A stretch of 64,000 bases of DNA from contig CP050890.1 in assembly GCA_016745215.1 (NCBI GenBank), positions 7,006,001-7,070,000 of the forward strand, written 5' to 3'. Below are positions 40,623-49,639 of the stretch, in pieces. This DNA comes from Thiohalocapsa sp. PB-PSB1. Lineage in GTDB: Bacteria > Pseudomonadota > Gammaproteobacteria > Chromatiales > Chromatiaceae. Position 1 is the first letter of the stretch, and each line of letters begins with the position of its first letter. Both the position numbers and the translations under genes were made by a program. The notes under the pieces are model-generated. The model saw nothing but the letters and a program-made list of their open reading frames with translations. It was not told where the DNA came from and did no database searches.

Positions 40623-43600
40623 ATGCACGCAATCATGACTGGATCTCATCGATGCCTATTCTATATGACGCTGCTGTCCTGTATTGCCGGCTGGCCGTCG
40701 CTGGTCGCGGCCTGCGACAATCCGCTGGCTCGCGTGGTTTCTATCGAAGGGCAAGTACAGCGCAGCGATTGCGGTAACCAGCCTTGGTGCGATGCGGTTT
40801 TGCAGATGCCCGTCTGCGACGGCCAGCGCGTACGAACCGGAGCGCACAGCCGGGCTGCGATCCAGCTGACCTCGGACGCATCCGTTCTTCGATTGGACCA
40901 GTACACGACGCTGCTAGTCGAATCAACCGATCAAGCCTCCCGCGGCCTACTACTGGAATTATTCGAAGGCGCGGTGAATCTGTTCAGCCGAACCCCGAGT
41001 TCACTGCTCATCAACACCTCTTTCATCGCTGCCGCGATCAAAGGCACCGAATTCCAAGTCCGCACTTTCGACAACAGCTCGCGAATCGATCTGTTCGAAG
41101 GCGTCGTTGAAGCCAGTAACAGCGAGGGAAGTCTGACCCTGCATGCTGGCCAATCCGCGCTCGCCGTCGCTGGCAAGCCGCCGCGCTTGATGGCATTGGT
41201 CGATCCGATTGATGCCGTGCAGTGGTCTCTGTATTACACGCCTCTGATCGCAACTCTTGCGGGTCGGGATGGCGATGGCACCGAGGCCGATGCGGTTCGG
41301 GTTGCCACTCGGGGCGACCTGATTCGAGCCTTGCAGGAGCTTGACGGGGTGCCCAAACGGGAACGTCTGCCGAGCTGGCACATTGTGCGTGCCGCAATTC
41401 TACTCAGCGTGGGTCGCGTCGATAGGGCGCAAACCGAACTTGATGCGGCGGAAACCGCCGATCCAGGCATTGCAGATGCCGCTGCGCTGCGTGCTGTCAT
41501 CGCCTTGACCAGAGGCAGCGCTGGCGACGCTCGGCAAGCCCTGGCACGTCGGGCATCGAACAGCGCCGCAGTCTGGCTGGTGGAGTCCTATTTACGGCAA
41601 AACGCGGGCCGACTGCCCAAGGCATTGGCAGCAACCCGACAGGCCTTGGAGTTGCAGCCGAACAATGCGTTACTGATCGCGCGCCAGGCCGAATTGCTGC
41701 TGACCGAAGGCCGCCTGGGTAATGCAGTTGCGCGCGCTGAACAAAGCCTGGAAATAACCGGCGATGTTCCGCTTGGCCACATCGTGCTCGGTTTTGCCTA
41801 CCTTGCCGAGCGTCGCCCCCAGGCCGCCGAGACCGCCTTTGATCGTGCACTCCAGTTAGACCAGGGAGATCCGCTACCGAGATTGGGATTAGGTTTGGCG
41901 GCCATCAGCCAAGGTCGGCTGCAGGCCGGTACCGAAGAGCTGGAAATCGCGGTCGCGCTGGACCCGCGCCGCTCCCTGCTCCGAAGCTATCTCGGCAACG
42001 CGTACTTCGAGCAAAATCGCAATGCTCTAGCCAGAGACCAATTCCTGAGCGCGGAAACTCTAGACCCGCTCGATCCGAAACCCTGGTTCTATTTAGCACC
42101 ATTGCTGTTGTCGGAAAACCGCCCGATCGAGGCACTGGATGCCCTGGTGCGGGCGGTAGATCTCAATGACAACCGTGCCGTGTATCGCTCGCGTCCGTTG
42201 CTGGAGCAGGATCGGGCAGCCCGCTACGCCACTATGGGCAGCCTATTTAGTGAGCTGAACTTCGATGAACTCGCCTTGCCGGCGGGAACCAGGGCGACGG
42301 CACAGGCACCTGCCGAGCCAGGTGGCCATTTCCTGCTGGCTGATCTATACAATGAGCAACCACGGCGAGAGGTTGCGCGGGTCAGCGAATACTTGCAAGC
42401 GCGTTTGCTCTCGCCTGTCAGCAGTCGTCCCGTTCAGCCTTTATTGACGCAAACGCGATTGACCATTCCGAATGGGCTCGGACCGGCTAACTTGTCTTTA
42501 TTCGAATACGGTTCTTTATTTGATCATGATGGCGGACGCGCTTGGGTCAGCGCTGCTGCCGGAAGTCAACAATCCATTGGCGATGAATTGCTATTTTCTT
42601 TCCTGCAAGGGCCGTTTGCGTTCAGCCTGGGCCAGTATCGTTACCAAGATGAAGGTTATCGACCCAATAACGATCAGCAGCGCGATCTGATTTCCGCTTT
42701 TGCTCAATGGGATGTGACCCCGTTTACCAGCATTCAGGCGGAAATAAGCCATTCAAGTCTGAACAGCGGCGACTTGGCCAGCTACTTTCTGCCTGATGCC
42801 TTTTCTCCGAATCGCCGAAGCGATTTGATGACCAATAACTACAGGTTGGGCCTGCGTCAACGCTTTGGGCCGCAGCTCGTGCTATTGGGCTCGCTGATTG
42901 ACAGCCATGAGCGGGTAGACTTAAGGGACAGCGCCGAAGACCGTTTATTGCTTCCTCCGCCGTTCGGCTTAAGCCAAGTGCGAGCCAATGCCGAATTGAA
43001 AAGCCAGGATGACGGGCTGAGCGCGGAATTTCGCTGGCTTTGGAGCCAACCGATGCTGACGGTTGATTTCGGCGGCGGCAATTATCAGGTGGATGCAAGC
43101 CGGGACGAACGAACGACAACCATCATCTCCTCGCCGCAGTTGCCACAGCCGCGCATCGCAAGTCAACCAAGATCTTTTAGCAATCGCTCCGATCACGACA
43201 GGCTCTATCTCTATACCGGGATCGAACCTTGGCAAGCACTACGACTGGAGCTCGGTCTAAGCTGGGAGAACTTCAACGACAGGTTGCTTAATTTCAAGCG
43301 CCAACTCAACACGTTTAATCCAAAGCTCGGGCTCACCTGGGAACCGCAACCGGGCACTACGCTGCGTGCCGCCACGTTTCGAACCCTGCAGCGGCCGATG
43401 GTCACCTATCAAACCATCGAACCGACGCAGATCGCGGGATTCAACCAGTTGTTTCAAGACACGACCCTCGACCAAGCTAGGCATGTCGGATTGGCATTCG
43501 ATCAGCGCTTCGGCTCACGACTGTTCCTAGGCGCCTGGCATACGCGGCAGCGCAACGACACAAGCTCGGTGACATTCAATGTGGATGGAATAACGACGGA

Positions 43601-44066
43601 AACCCTGGTCGTTGAGCGCAAGTTCGACACCGAGCGCAATCAAACCACCGGCTACCTCTACTGGGCACCGATCGACAGCTTGGCCTTGGCAGCAGAGTAC
43701 CATCGCGAAACCTGGGAGAAGTTCGATCCAGAACCCGCTTTCCGGGTCGACACCCGTACTCAGCGGGTACCATTGACGGGTTCGCTGTTCTTGCGCAATG
43801 GCTTGAGCATCGTGGCACGCGCGACGCATGTGAATCAACGCCTGATCCCAAATCCAGCCAAAGCACCGGAAGTCAACGACCACAACGGCTTTTGGAACCT
43901 GGATCTTGGATTCTATTGGCGCTTGCAAAAACGCAAAGGCTTTTTATCCATCAATGTACTCAACCTGTTGGACGAACAGTTTGCTTACGAAGACCAGGAC
44001 AGCAACCGTCCGCTGTTCGTGCCGGAACGGACTCTTGCATTGCGGGCATCGCTGAAGTTCGACTGA
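40623..44066 (+). CDS. FecR-domain, TPR and outer-membrane beta-barrel fusion protein
   Basis: 1147 residues from ATG 40623. An N-terminal export signal (LLSCIAGWPSLVAAC) ends in a possible lipobox. Residues about 38-190 form a FecR-type domain (VVSIEGQVQRS, GAHSRAAIQLTSDASVLRLDQYTTL, TSFIAAAIKGTEFQVRTFD, SRIDLFEGVVEASN). Residues about 215-560 are TPR repeats (for example GDPLPRLGLGLAAISQGRLQ and SLLRSYLGNAYFEQNRNALA). From about 600 to the end the sequence is a long series of amphipathic strands like a TonB-dependent receptor barrel (LRLELGLSWENFNDRLLNF, KGFLSINVLNLLDEQFAY), but no plug domain or TonB box was recognised. It abuts the cyclase gene with no spacer (TGA then GTG). Inferred role: outer-membrane or periplasmic sensor feeding the cyclase. 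Confidence 0.8.
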   Translation: MHAIMTGSHRCLFYMTLLSCIAGWPSLVAACDNPLARVVSIEGQVQRSDCGNQPWCDAVLQMPVCDGQRVRTGAHSRAAIQLTSDASVLRLDQYTTLLVESTDQASRGLLLELFEGAVNLFSRTPSSLLINTSFIAAAIKGTEFQVRTFDNSSRIDLFEGVVEASNSEGSLTLHAGQSALAVAGKPPRLMALVDPIDAVQWSLYYTPLIATLAGRDGDGTEADAVRVATRGDLIRALQELDGVPKRERLPSWHIVRAAILLSVGRVDRAQTELDAAETADPGIADAAALRAVIALTRGSAGDARQALARRASNSAAVWLVESYLRQNAGRLPKALAATRQALELQPNNALLIARQAELLLTEGRLGNAVARAEQSLEITGDVPLGHIVLGFAYLAERRPQAAETAFDRALQLDQGDPLPRLGLGLAAISQGRLQAGTEELEIAVALDPRRSLLRSYLGNAYFEQNRNALARDQFLSAETLDPLDPKPWFYLAPLLLSENRPIEALDALVRAVDLNDNRAVYRSRPLLEQDRAARYATMGSLFSELNFDELALPAGTRATAQAPAEPGGHFLLADLYNEQPRREVARVSEYLQARLLSPVSSRPVQPLLTQTRLTIPNGLGPANLSLFEYGSLFDHDGGRAWVSAAAGSQQSIGDELLFSFLQGPFAFSLGQYRYQDEGYRPNNDQQRDLISAFAQWDVTPFTSIQAEISHSSLNSGDLASYFLPDAFSPNRRSDLMTNNYRLGLRQRFGPQLVLLGSLIDSHERVDLRDSAEDRLLLPPPFGLSQVRANAELKSQDDGLSAEFRWLWSQPMLTVDFGGGNYQVDASRDERTTTIISSPQLPQPRIASQPRSFSNRSDHDRLYLYTGIEPWQALRLELGLSWENFNDRLLNFKRQLNTFNPKLGLTWEPQPGTTLRAATFRTLQRPMVTYQTIEPTQIAGFNQLFQDTTLDQARHVGLAFDQRFGSRLFLGAWHTRQRNDTSSVTFNVDGITTETLVVERKFDTERNQTTGYLYWAPIDSLALAAEYHRETWEKFDPEPAFRVDTRTQRVPLTGSLFLRNGLSIVARATHVNQRLIPNPAKAPEVNDHNGFWNLDLGFYWRLQKRKGFLSINVLNLLDEQFAYEDQDSNRPLFVPERTLALRASLKFD

Positions 44067-46250
44067 GTGTCCACCCTGTGCCGTGGCATCCTGTTGGGAC
44101 TGATTGCCGGCCTGTGTTCCGGTTTATTGTCGCTTACCCCTTGGCTTACCCGGCTGGAAGACAGCATTGGTCTGAGCTGGCTGTTTTTGCTGCGCGGCGA
44201 GCGCACGCCCGGAAATGTCGTGGTGGTCGCCTTGGACCGCGCCAGCATCGACCGGTTGGGCCTTGATCCGGAGCATCAGCGTTGGCCCCGGGACTTGCAT
44301 GCGCGCCTGCTGCAACGCCTGCAACAGGCCGGGGTAGAACTGGTCGTCTTCGACGTCTTCTTCGAGCGCTCTCGTAATACAGACAGCGATCGGCGCTTCG
44401 CCGCGGCGATCCAAGAATTTGGCAAGGTGCTGTTGTTTGCCGATTTGAAAAGGCGCGTCGAACAGCGCGGAAGTATCGCGTTGGTCACCGAATCGGAAGT
44501 TCCGCCGCATGCGCTGTTTGCAACGCAGGCGCTCTGTAATGCGCCATTCGTGGTCCCGGACCGACCCGGTGCAGTCACCGACTATTGGGCCTTCAAGCCC
44601 GGTGCCGGCGGTGCCATCAGCCTGCCGGTGTGCGCCTTCCACCTGCATTTGCTGTTGCATCGCCCGGATGCCTTTACCGCCCTCAGGCAACTTGATCGAC
44701 GACTCCTGCACCTGCCTGAACATGTCCAAGCCCTGACCCCTGGCATGCTCAATCGGATCACCCGCGATATCCGCGAAATACTCGTCAACAATCGCGCGTT
44801 GGGTGAACGTCTGCAGGCCAAAGCCGGCGATGAGCGTCTGTTGAGCGCCTTTGTGCAATTACACACCGGGCCGGCGTTGCAACCGATCAACTATTACGGA
44901 CCACCCCGAAGCATCTCCACACTGTCATTTTGGACTTTGTTGGAGATGAGTGACGAGCAACTGGCTGCGTTGCGTGACAAGGCGGTGTTCATTGGCGTCT
45001 CGGAGGACGCCAAATGGGAGCGACTCGACACGTTGCACAGCGCCTTCACCCGAGACGAGACCGCATATCGAATCGGCGGCGTCGAGGTCTGCGCCACGAT
45101 CTTCTCCAATCTGGTCGGCAACGAACTGATCAAGCGCGCATCGGCAATCGAACGTTTCGCATTGCACATGTTGCTTGGCTTTGCGGCCGCCTTGCTCGGC
45201 CGCCTGCTGCCACCGCTTCCGGCCTTGGCAACGGGCAGCCTGTTGGCCGCTAGCTACAGCACCGCCACGGTGCAGCTGTTCAGCTGTTGCCACCTGGCGT
45301 TGCCGTTGCTGATGCCGCTTGCCACTGCACTCGCTCCCAGTTTGATAGCGGGGCTGTTACTTGGGCATCAAGCGACCGCGGCAGAGAAACGACGCCTGAC
45401 CCAAGCCTTTATCCGCTACCTGCCGGAACGCAAGGTCGCGCAACTGGTGGAGCGCATCGTCCGCGTACCCGGCACTGAGCGGGTTAGCGGGATCTGCCTG
45501 CTGTCCGATATCGAGAAATACACCAGCCTGTCGGAGCGCTTGGAGCCGGAGCATCTGAATCAGTTGGTCAATGAGTTCTTTGCCACCGTGTTTACCGAGG
45601 TCGAATGCCGCGATGGGCAGGTGTCGCAGTTGGTCGGCGATTCGGTATTGGCGCTTTGGATCGACCGCGGCTCGTCACGCGAACACTGCACACGCAGTTG
45701 CCATGCGGCACTGGCACTGCTGCAGGCGGTGGATGCCTACAACCGCGACCATCCGGAGGTCCAGATGCCATTGCGTGTCGGCATGCACTACGGCGAGTTC
45801 GTGATGGCGGATCTCAGCACCCAAACCCACAGCGAATACCGCCCGGTGGGGGATATGATCAACACCGCAAGCCGTTTGGAGGCCGCCAACAAACAACTGG
45901 GCACCTACCTGATCGTCAGCGAACCCATCGTCCGTGGTGCCGAAGGATTGATATTCCGCGAACTCGGACTCTTCCGCGTCACCAATAAGCGCAATCCGCT
46001 GCGACTCTATGCTCCATTGGGCGAGATAAAGGAGTTGGAGCCCGACAGCACGGATTTGATTGACGCCTACGATGCAGCCCTGCGTTTGTTCAGGGCACGC
46101 TGCTGGCAGGGGGCCAGCTCGGCATTTCAGTCAATTCTAGAACGCTGGCCGGAGGATGGTCCGTCCAAGTTTCATTTGCAATACTCATTGCGTTACCAGG
46201 AAATGCCGCCGGCTGAACCCTGGGATGGCAGTTTGTTTTTGGCCAAGTAG
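44067..46250 (+). CDS. CHASE2-domain class III nucleotide cyclase with atypical specificity residues
   Basis: 727 residues, GTG start directly after the TGA of the upstream gene. A first helix (GILLGLIAGLCSGLLSLTPW) leads into a periplasmic CHASE2 sensor (about 30-340: LDRASIDRLGLDPEHQRWPRD, VVFDVFFE, GVSEDAKWERLDTLHSAF). Two or three helices follow (about 365-450), then the catalytic domain (about 470-610). Metal-binding Asp481 (LLSDIEKYT) and Asp525 (VGDSVLALW) and the catalytic Asn599 and Arg603 (MINTASRLE) are kept. The base-specifying Lys is Gln521 and the second specificity residue (Asp or Thr in adenylate cyclases) is Arg592. It should be active, but its nucleotide product cannot be assumed to be cAMP. 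A short TPR-like tail ends the protein. Confidence 0.88.
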   Translation: MSTLCRGILLGLIAGLCSGLLSLTPWLTRLEDSIGLSWLFLLRGERTPGNVVVVALDRASIDRLGLDPEHQRWPRDLHARLLQRLQQAGVELVVFDVFFERSRNTDSDRRFAAAIQEFGKVLLFADLKRRVEQRGSIALVTESEVPPHALFATQALCNAPFVVPDRPGAVTDYWAFKPGAGGAISLPVCAFHLHLLLHRPDAFTALRQLDRRLLHLPEHVQALTPGMLNRITRDIREILVNNRALGERLQAKAGDERLLSAFVQLHTGPALQPINYYGPPRSISTLSFWTLLEMSDEQLAALRDKAVFIGVSEDAKWERLDTLHSAFTRDETAYRIGGVEVCATIFSNLVGNELIKRASAIERFALHMLLGFAAALLGRLLPPLPALATGSLLAASYSTATVQLFSCCHLALPLLMPLATALAPSLIAGLLLGHQATAAEKRRLTQAFIRYLPERKVAQLVERIVRVPGTERVSGICLLSDIEKYTSLSERLEPEHLNQLVNEFFATVFTEVECRDGQVSQLVGDSVLALWIDRGSSREHCTRSCHAALALLQAVDAYNRDHPEVQMPLRVGMHYGEFVMADLSTQTHSEYRPVGDMINTASRLEAANKQLGTYLIVSEPIVRGAEGLIFRELGLFRVTNKRNPLRLYAPLGEIKELEPDSTDLIDAYDAALRLFRARCWQGASSAFQSILERWPEDGPSKFHLQYSLRYQEMPPAEPWDGSLFLAK

Positions 46251-46387
46251 TCGCTTGGCTGAGTGCGGCACGACAGAGCTTGATCGAACAGAAGCAAACT
46301 CTCCTCGTAGCGTGCCTAGTGCTCGGGGCTTAGAGCAAGCAAAGCGCGGCGGAAAAGCTATTGGTGCCGATTCTGACATTCTCTTTG

Positions 46388-46909
46388 TTACCAATAAACA
46401 GGGTCATTGAATTCCTTGACGCATGCAACAGGTTCATTGATTGTTGGAATTGGCTCTTGCGTCAAGGACTGACCCAGCCAACCTTGTGGCATTGTCAGCT
46501 TAAGCGGAGCCCGGATGACACTTTCTGGCAGCGCTTCGAATCCTACCTTGGAGTAGAAGGATGGATCGCCATAGGTGATCGCAATATCCACAGAACGATT
46601 TTTCAGTTCATGAAGGCCATAACGGATGAGCGCCTGTCCGATGCCTTTACCCTGATGCTCCGTATCGACCGCAACAGGAGCAAGCAGGTAAACCTGAAGC
46701 TTTCGCTCTAATCGAAGCCGGGTAAAAAAAATCGCCGCAATGATTGCTGCTTGCTCATAGGTTGCGAAGCAGATGATTTCTTCATTGTCCACTGCTGAAG
46801 ATAATTTTGCAGCGAGCTTTCCAATCAGATTCCCTTCGTGCTCTCCCTCGGACAGAGTGAAAACAGACGTAAATAGGTCGGTTACTTCTTTTTGCTGTTT
46901 CGTACTCAG
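46388..46909 (-). CDS. GNAT-family N-acetyltransferase with a damaged or non-standard start
   Basis: The frame encodes LSTKQQKEVTDLFTSVFTLS, then YLLAPVAVDTEHQGKGIGQA (the acetyl-CoA-binding Q-x-x-G-x-G/A), GDPSFYSKVGFEALPE and the family-typical ending CVKEFNDPVYW. Upstream, ATG AAT is followed directly by an in-frame TAA (46918-46916), so the natural start codon is cut off from the gene. Remaining options are a CTG start (46909) or an internal GTG at 46792, which would delete about 40 residues. It could be a young pseudogene. The substrate is unknown. Confidence 0.7.
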   Translation of the reverse strand: MSTKQQKEVTDLFTSVFTLSEGEHEGNLIGKLAAKLSSAVDNEEIICFATYEQAAIIAAIFFTRLRLERKLQVYLLAPVAVDTEHQGKGIGQALIRYGLHELKNRSVDIAITYGDPSFYSKVGFEALPESVIRAPLKLTMPQGWLGQSLTQEPIPTINEPVACVKEFNDPVYW

Positions 46910-47006
46910 GATGTGTTAATTCATGTTTTCTTTTCCAAATCGATGCTGCGTCCTGCTCAAAGATCGTGGCGATTAGCGATCTTCAAGGCGTAGCTTACCC
47001 GGACTC

Positions 47007-47660
47007 TCAGGGTTCGCGCCGATCGCGTGCGTCGGTATCGGCCTTTGTAACCAGCCAATAGGCAGTGCCCAAAGACAATACGATGGCAGCAATGCCCATC
47101 AGGTCCATGGCGCTGTAATCGTCCATGTCCAGCACGATGACTTTTCGTGCAATGGCCATCATTGCGGTGGCAATTACGAGCTTCACCGGGAAGACATCGG
47201 TGCGCAGGTAAAGGGTGATGTTAGAAAAGATCTCGTAGGCAATCAGGACCGCCAGAAAGACGCCGAATGTCTTTACGATGTCTGGCACCATGAAGAAAGG
47301 TGGCCGGGACATCGTGATGTAAAGGGTGTAGATGACGCTTGCTACACCCTCCAGAATGACGATTGCCATTGCTAGGGCGAGAACGTAGGTGGCTGCGCGG
47401 AGTATCCGGTGAAGGAAGCGCAGCACCGGGTCCGACGCGCGGGTTGGAAATTCTTCGTGTTTGCCTGGAAGGTCGCTCATGATGCGTTTTTTGCCGGATT
47501 TCGATGGGGTGGCCGATAGCGAGCGCTTTGTGCCCTTCCGGCATCGACGTCGCAGCAGCGAGCCGAGCACACCTGCCACGGCGACAGCGGCGAGCACCAC
47601 TGCAACCCTTGTAAAGTCGGGCCACTCCCACCAAAAGGGCAGGGCGTCAGTGCCTGGCAT
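47007..47660 (-). CDS. PsiE-like inner-membrane protein with an extra N-terminal helix
   Basis: 217 residues from ATG 47660, chosen because GGAG lies seven bases upstream; an internal ATG at 47480 gives a 157-residue form that fits the usual PsiE length but has no ribosome-binding site. The PsiE part has four helices: ATYVLALAMAIVILEGVASV, IVKTFGVFLAVLIAYEIFSN, KLVIATAMMAIARKVIVLDM and LMGIAAIVLSLGTAYWLVTK. The extension adds VAVVLAAVAVAGVLGSLL and a very basic linker. PsiE was named for phosphate-starvation induction; its biochemical role is unknown. It is the last gene of the NfeD-SPFH cluster. Confidence 0.75.
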   Translation of the reverse strand: MPGTDALPFWWEWPDFTRVAVVLAAVAVAGVLGSLLRRRCRKGTKRSLSATPSKSGKKRIMSDLPGKHEEFPTRASDPVLRFLHRILRAATYVLALAMAIVILEGVASVIYTLYITMSRPPFFMVPDIVKTFGVFLAVLIAYEIFSNITLYLRTDVFPVKLVIATAMMAIARKVIVLDMDDYSAMDLMGIAAIVLSLGTAYWLVTKADTDARDRREP

Positions 47661-47704
47661 AGCTTGCTCCGGGAAATAGTCTGCGATTGTAAACGCTGGG
47701 GGTC

Positions 47705-47905
47705 TTACCCTGGAAACTGTTCGCTGTTTCCGGTAGCCACATAGGCATCTTTTCGCAGACCATGGATGTGCAGGCGAGAGCCGTCGAAGCGCCAAGGTTC
47801 TACCTGCAAGGCGGCATAGAGCGGCCGGTGGTCGCGCCGAGTTAGGCTGTTGATCTCTAACATCAGATCCGGCGATGGGTCGATGGAGAGGCCGATGATG
47901 CTCAT
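47705..47905 (-). CDS. Small conserved-looking protein coupled to the SPFH gene
   Basis: 66 residues (MSIIGLSIDPSPDLMLEINS...). Its ATG overlaps the TGA of the SPFH gene (ATGA at 47902-47905), which argues for a real, translationally coupled gene. No transmembrane segment or Cys is present, and it is predicted to be mixed alpha/beta. I do not recognise it. Its translation would depend on ribosomes finishing the SPFH message, so the amber codon in that gene may reduce it. Confidence 0.5.
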   Translation of the reverse strand: MSIIGLSIDPSPDLMLEINSLTRRDHRPLYAALQVEPWRFDGSRLHIHGLRKDAYVATGNSEQFPG

Positions 47906-48855
47906 TGCGGCTTCTCTGGCTGAACGTCACGGGTCTCGCGCACGATCGCCATCGCCGAGGCTACCAGCGAGCCCACCTCGGAGAGATTCGCAGGTAGGAT
48001 CAGCGTATTGCCCTGCTTGGCTAGGTTGCCGAATTCGCGCACATATTGCTCGGCCACCCGGAGGTTGACCGCCTGCATGCCGCCCTCGCCGCGGATAGAA
48101 CGGCCGATGGTCTCGATGCCGTTTGCCGTCGCCGCGGCAATCAGCTCAATTTCGCGAGCCTTGCCCTCGGCCTCGTTGATCTGACGTTGCTTGTCCGCCT
48201 GGGAGATGTTGATCATTTCCTGCATGTGGCCCTCTGAGACGTTGATACGGGCCTGGCGGTCGCCCTCTGACTGGGCGACGGTGGCACGGCGTTCGCGCTC
48301 GGCGCGCATCTGCTTCTCCAGCGCATCGCGCACCGTAGCCGGCGGGATGATGTCCTTGATCTCGTAACGCAGCACCTTGACGCCCCAGGGACTGGCGGCC
48401 TCGTCTACGGCGGCAACGACCCGGGCATTGATGATGCTGCGTTCTTCGAAGGTGCGGTCGAGTTCGATCTTGCCAATCTCCGAGCGCAATGTGGTCTGCG
48501 CCAACTGCATGGCGCCGTAGCGATAGTTATCGATGCCATAGGATGCGAGCTTGGCGTCCATCACCTACAGATACAGCACGCCGTCGATCTCGACGGCGAT
48601 ATTATCCTTGGTGATGCAGGTCTGGGAGGCGACATCCATGACTTGCTCCTTCAGCGTGTGCCGATAGGCGACGCGGTCGATGAATGGGATCAGGAAATGA
48701 AAGCCCGCCTCCAGGGTGCGCGAAAAGCGCCCTAGGCGCTGGATGACATAGGCGTCGCGCTGCGGCACCACCACCGCGGTCTTGATCACCACGACCATGA
48801 CCAGCAGTGCGATCAGGGCGGCGGCGACTAGAAAAAACAGGTCCGGCGAATTCAT
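47902..48855 (-). pseudogene. SPFH/stomatin-type membrane protease-associated protein (QmcA-like) with in-frame amber
   Basis: The frame from ATG 48855 is intact except for TAG at 48565-48567, giving 96 plus 220 codons. The TAG sits in AVEIDGVLYL-stop-VMDAKLASYGIDNYRYG, where relatives have Gln, so one CAG-to-TAG change explains it. An N-terminal helix (LFFLVAAALIALLVMVVVIKTAVVV), the SPFH core (VVPQRDAYVIQRLGRFSRTLEAGFHF...) and the C-terminal coiled coil (RAERERRATVAQSEGDRQAR) are otherwise complete. Such proteins form membrane microdomain cages and pair with NfeD, whose gene lies 18 bp upstream. The protein is truncated unless the amber is suppressed or is a sequencing error. Confidence 0.85.
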
Positions 48856-48873
48856 ATGTGAATTTCTCCAATC

Positions 48874-49329
48874 TCAAGCGTCAGCAGAAGGCCGTTCCGG
48901 GGCGACCTCCAAACAAAGTCCGTCATGGCCGACGATGAGCAGCCAATCGCTGGCGGCGATCGGGGTATCGTCAGTGCTGCGGGCATCCCACTCGGCACCA
49001 CGCCAGCGCACCCGCCCGTGGCGACCTTGGAAATCAGTCACGGCCTGTACCCGCTGACCAGCGCCTTCGTCATCGCTACCGCCGCGCTGCTGGCCTTTGA
49101 ACATCAGCAAAAGGCGTCGGCGCAGCAACAGGATGGTCGCGGCCGTCACCAGCGCGAAAACCAGGAATTGCAGGGCGATATCGTCGAGTCCGGCAACCGC
49201 GAGCAGACTAACCAGAATCGCCGCGGCTCCGAACAGCGCTAGGATCATTCCCGGCAGCAGAACCTCGCCAATCAATAGCAAAAACCCGGCCACCAGCCAG
49301 ACCAAGGCCGCGACATACTGCGATGACAT
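48874..49329 (-). CDS. NfeD-family membrane protein (short form)
   Basis: 151 residues. N-terminal helices (ALVWLVAGFLLLIGEVLLPG, MILALFGAAAILVSLLAVAG, ALQFLVFALVTAATILLL) are followed by a C-terminal OB-fold domain (QAVTDFQGRHGRVRWRGAEWDARS...ASDWLLIVGHDGLCLEV). This is the short NfeD (YbbK type) without the ClpP-like protease domain. It partners the SPFH protein encoded next. The pair is thought to stabilise or control membrane proteins; the exact role here is not known. Confidence 0.9.
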   Translation of the reverse strand: MSSQYVAALVWLVAGFLLLIGEVLLPGMILALFGAAAILVSLLAVAGLDDIALQFLVFALVTAATILLLRRRLLLMFKGQQRGGSDDEGAGQRVQAVTDFQGRHGRVRWRGAEWDARSTDDTPIAASDWLLIVGHDGLCLEVAPERPSADA

Positions 49330-49639
49330 GATCAGTCCAACCCCAACCCAAACAATTGCTTAATTGTTATCCCAGCTGCACACACCAGCGTATAGGAAAT
49401 CCAATCGCTACTGCGGAGCTCGGGGCAGAGATGACTTCCTGCCACATCTTTTATCACACCCCAGTCTCTGTCATGGAACACTTTATATCCCAATGTAACC
49501 GTTTAATAATCGATTATCCATCTTGACTGTTTACTCCACTCGCATCAATGACATCGCTTCGGCTCCCGCAAATCGGGTCATGACGAATGAATTGAGTCTT
49601 GACTTCGTGAACTGTGTCAGAGAATGTTCGCTGAGCGAT
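49330..49639. other. Region upstream of the NfeD gene, nothing recognised
   Basis: No gene, repeat or RNA is supported. It should contain the promoter of the NfeD-SPFH cluster. Confidence 0.3.

Noticed and set aside
47902..48855. Genome-wide reassignment of TAG as a sense codon
   Set aside because: Intact, well-recognised genes in the window end in TAG (the glycosyltransferase at 3460, the cyclase at 46250, the SMR gene at 19516), so TAG works as a normal stop. Occasional suppression remains possible and is noted separately.
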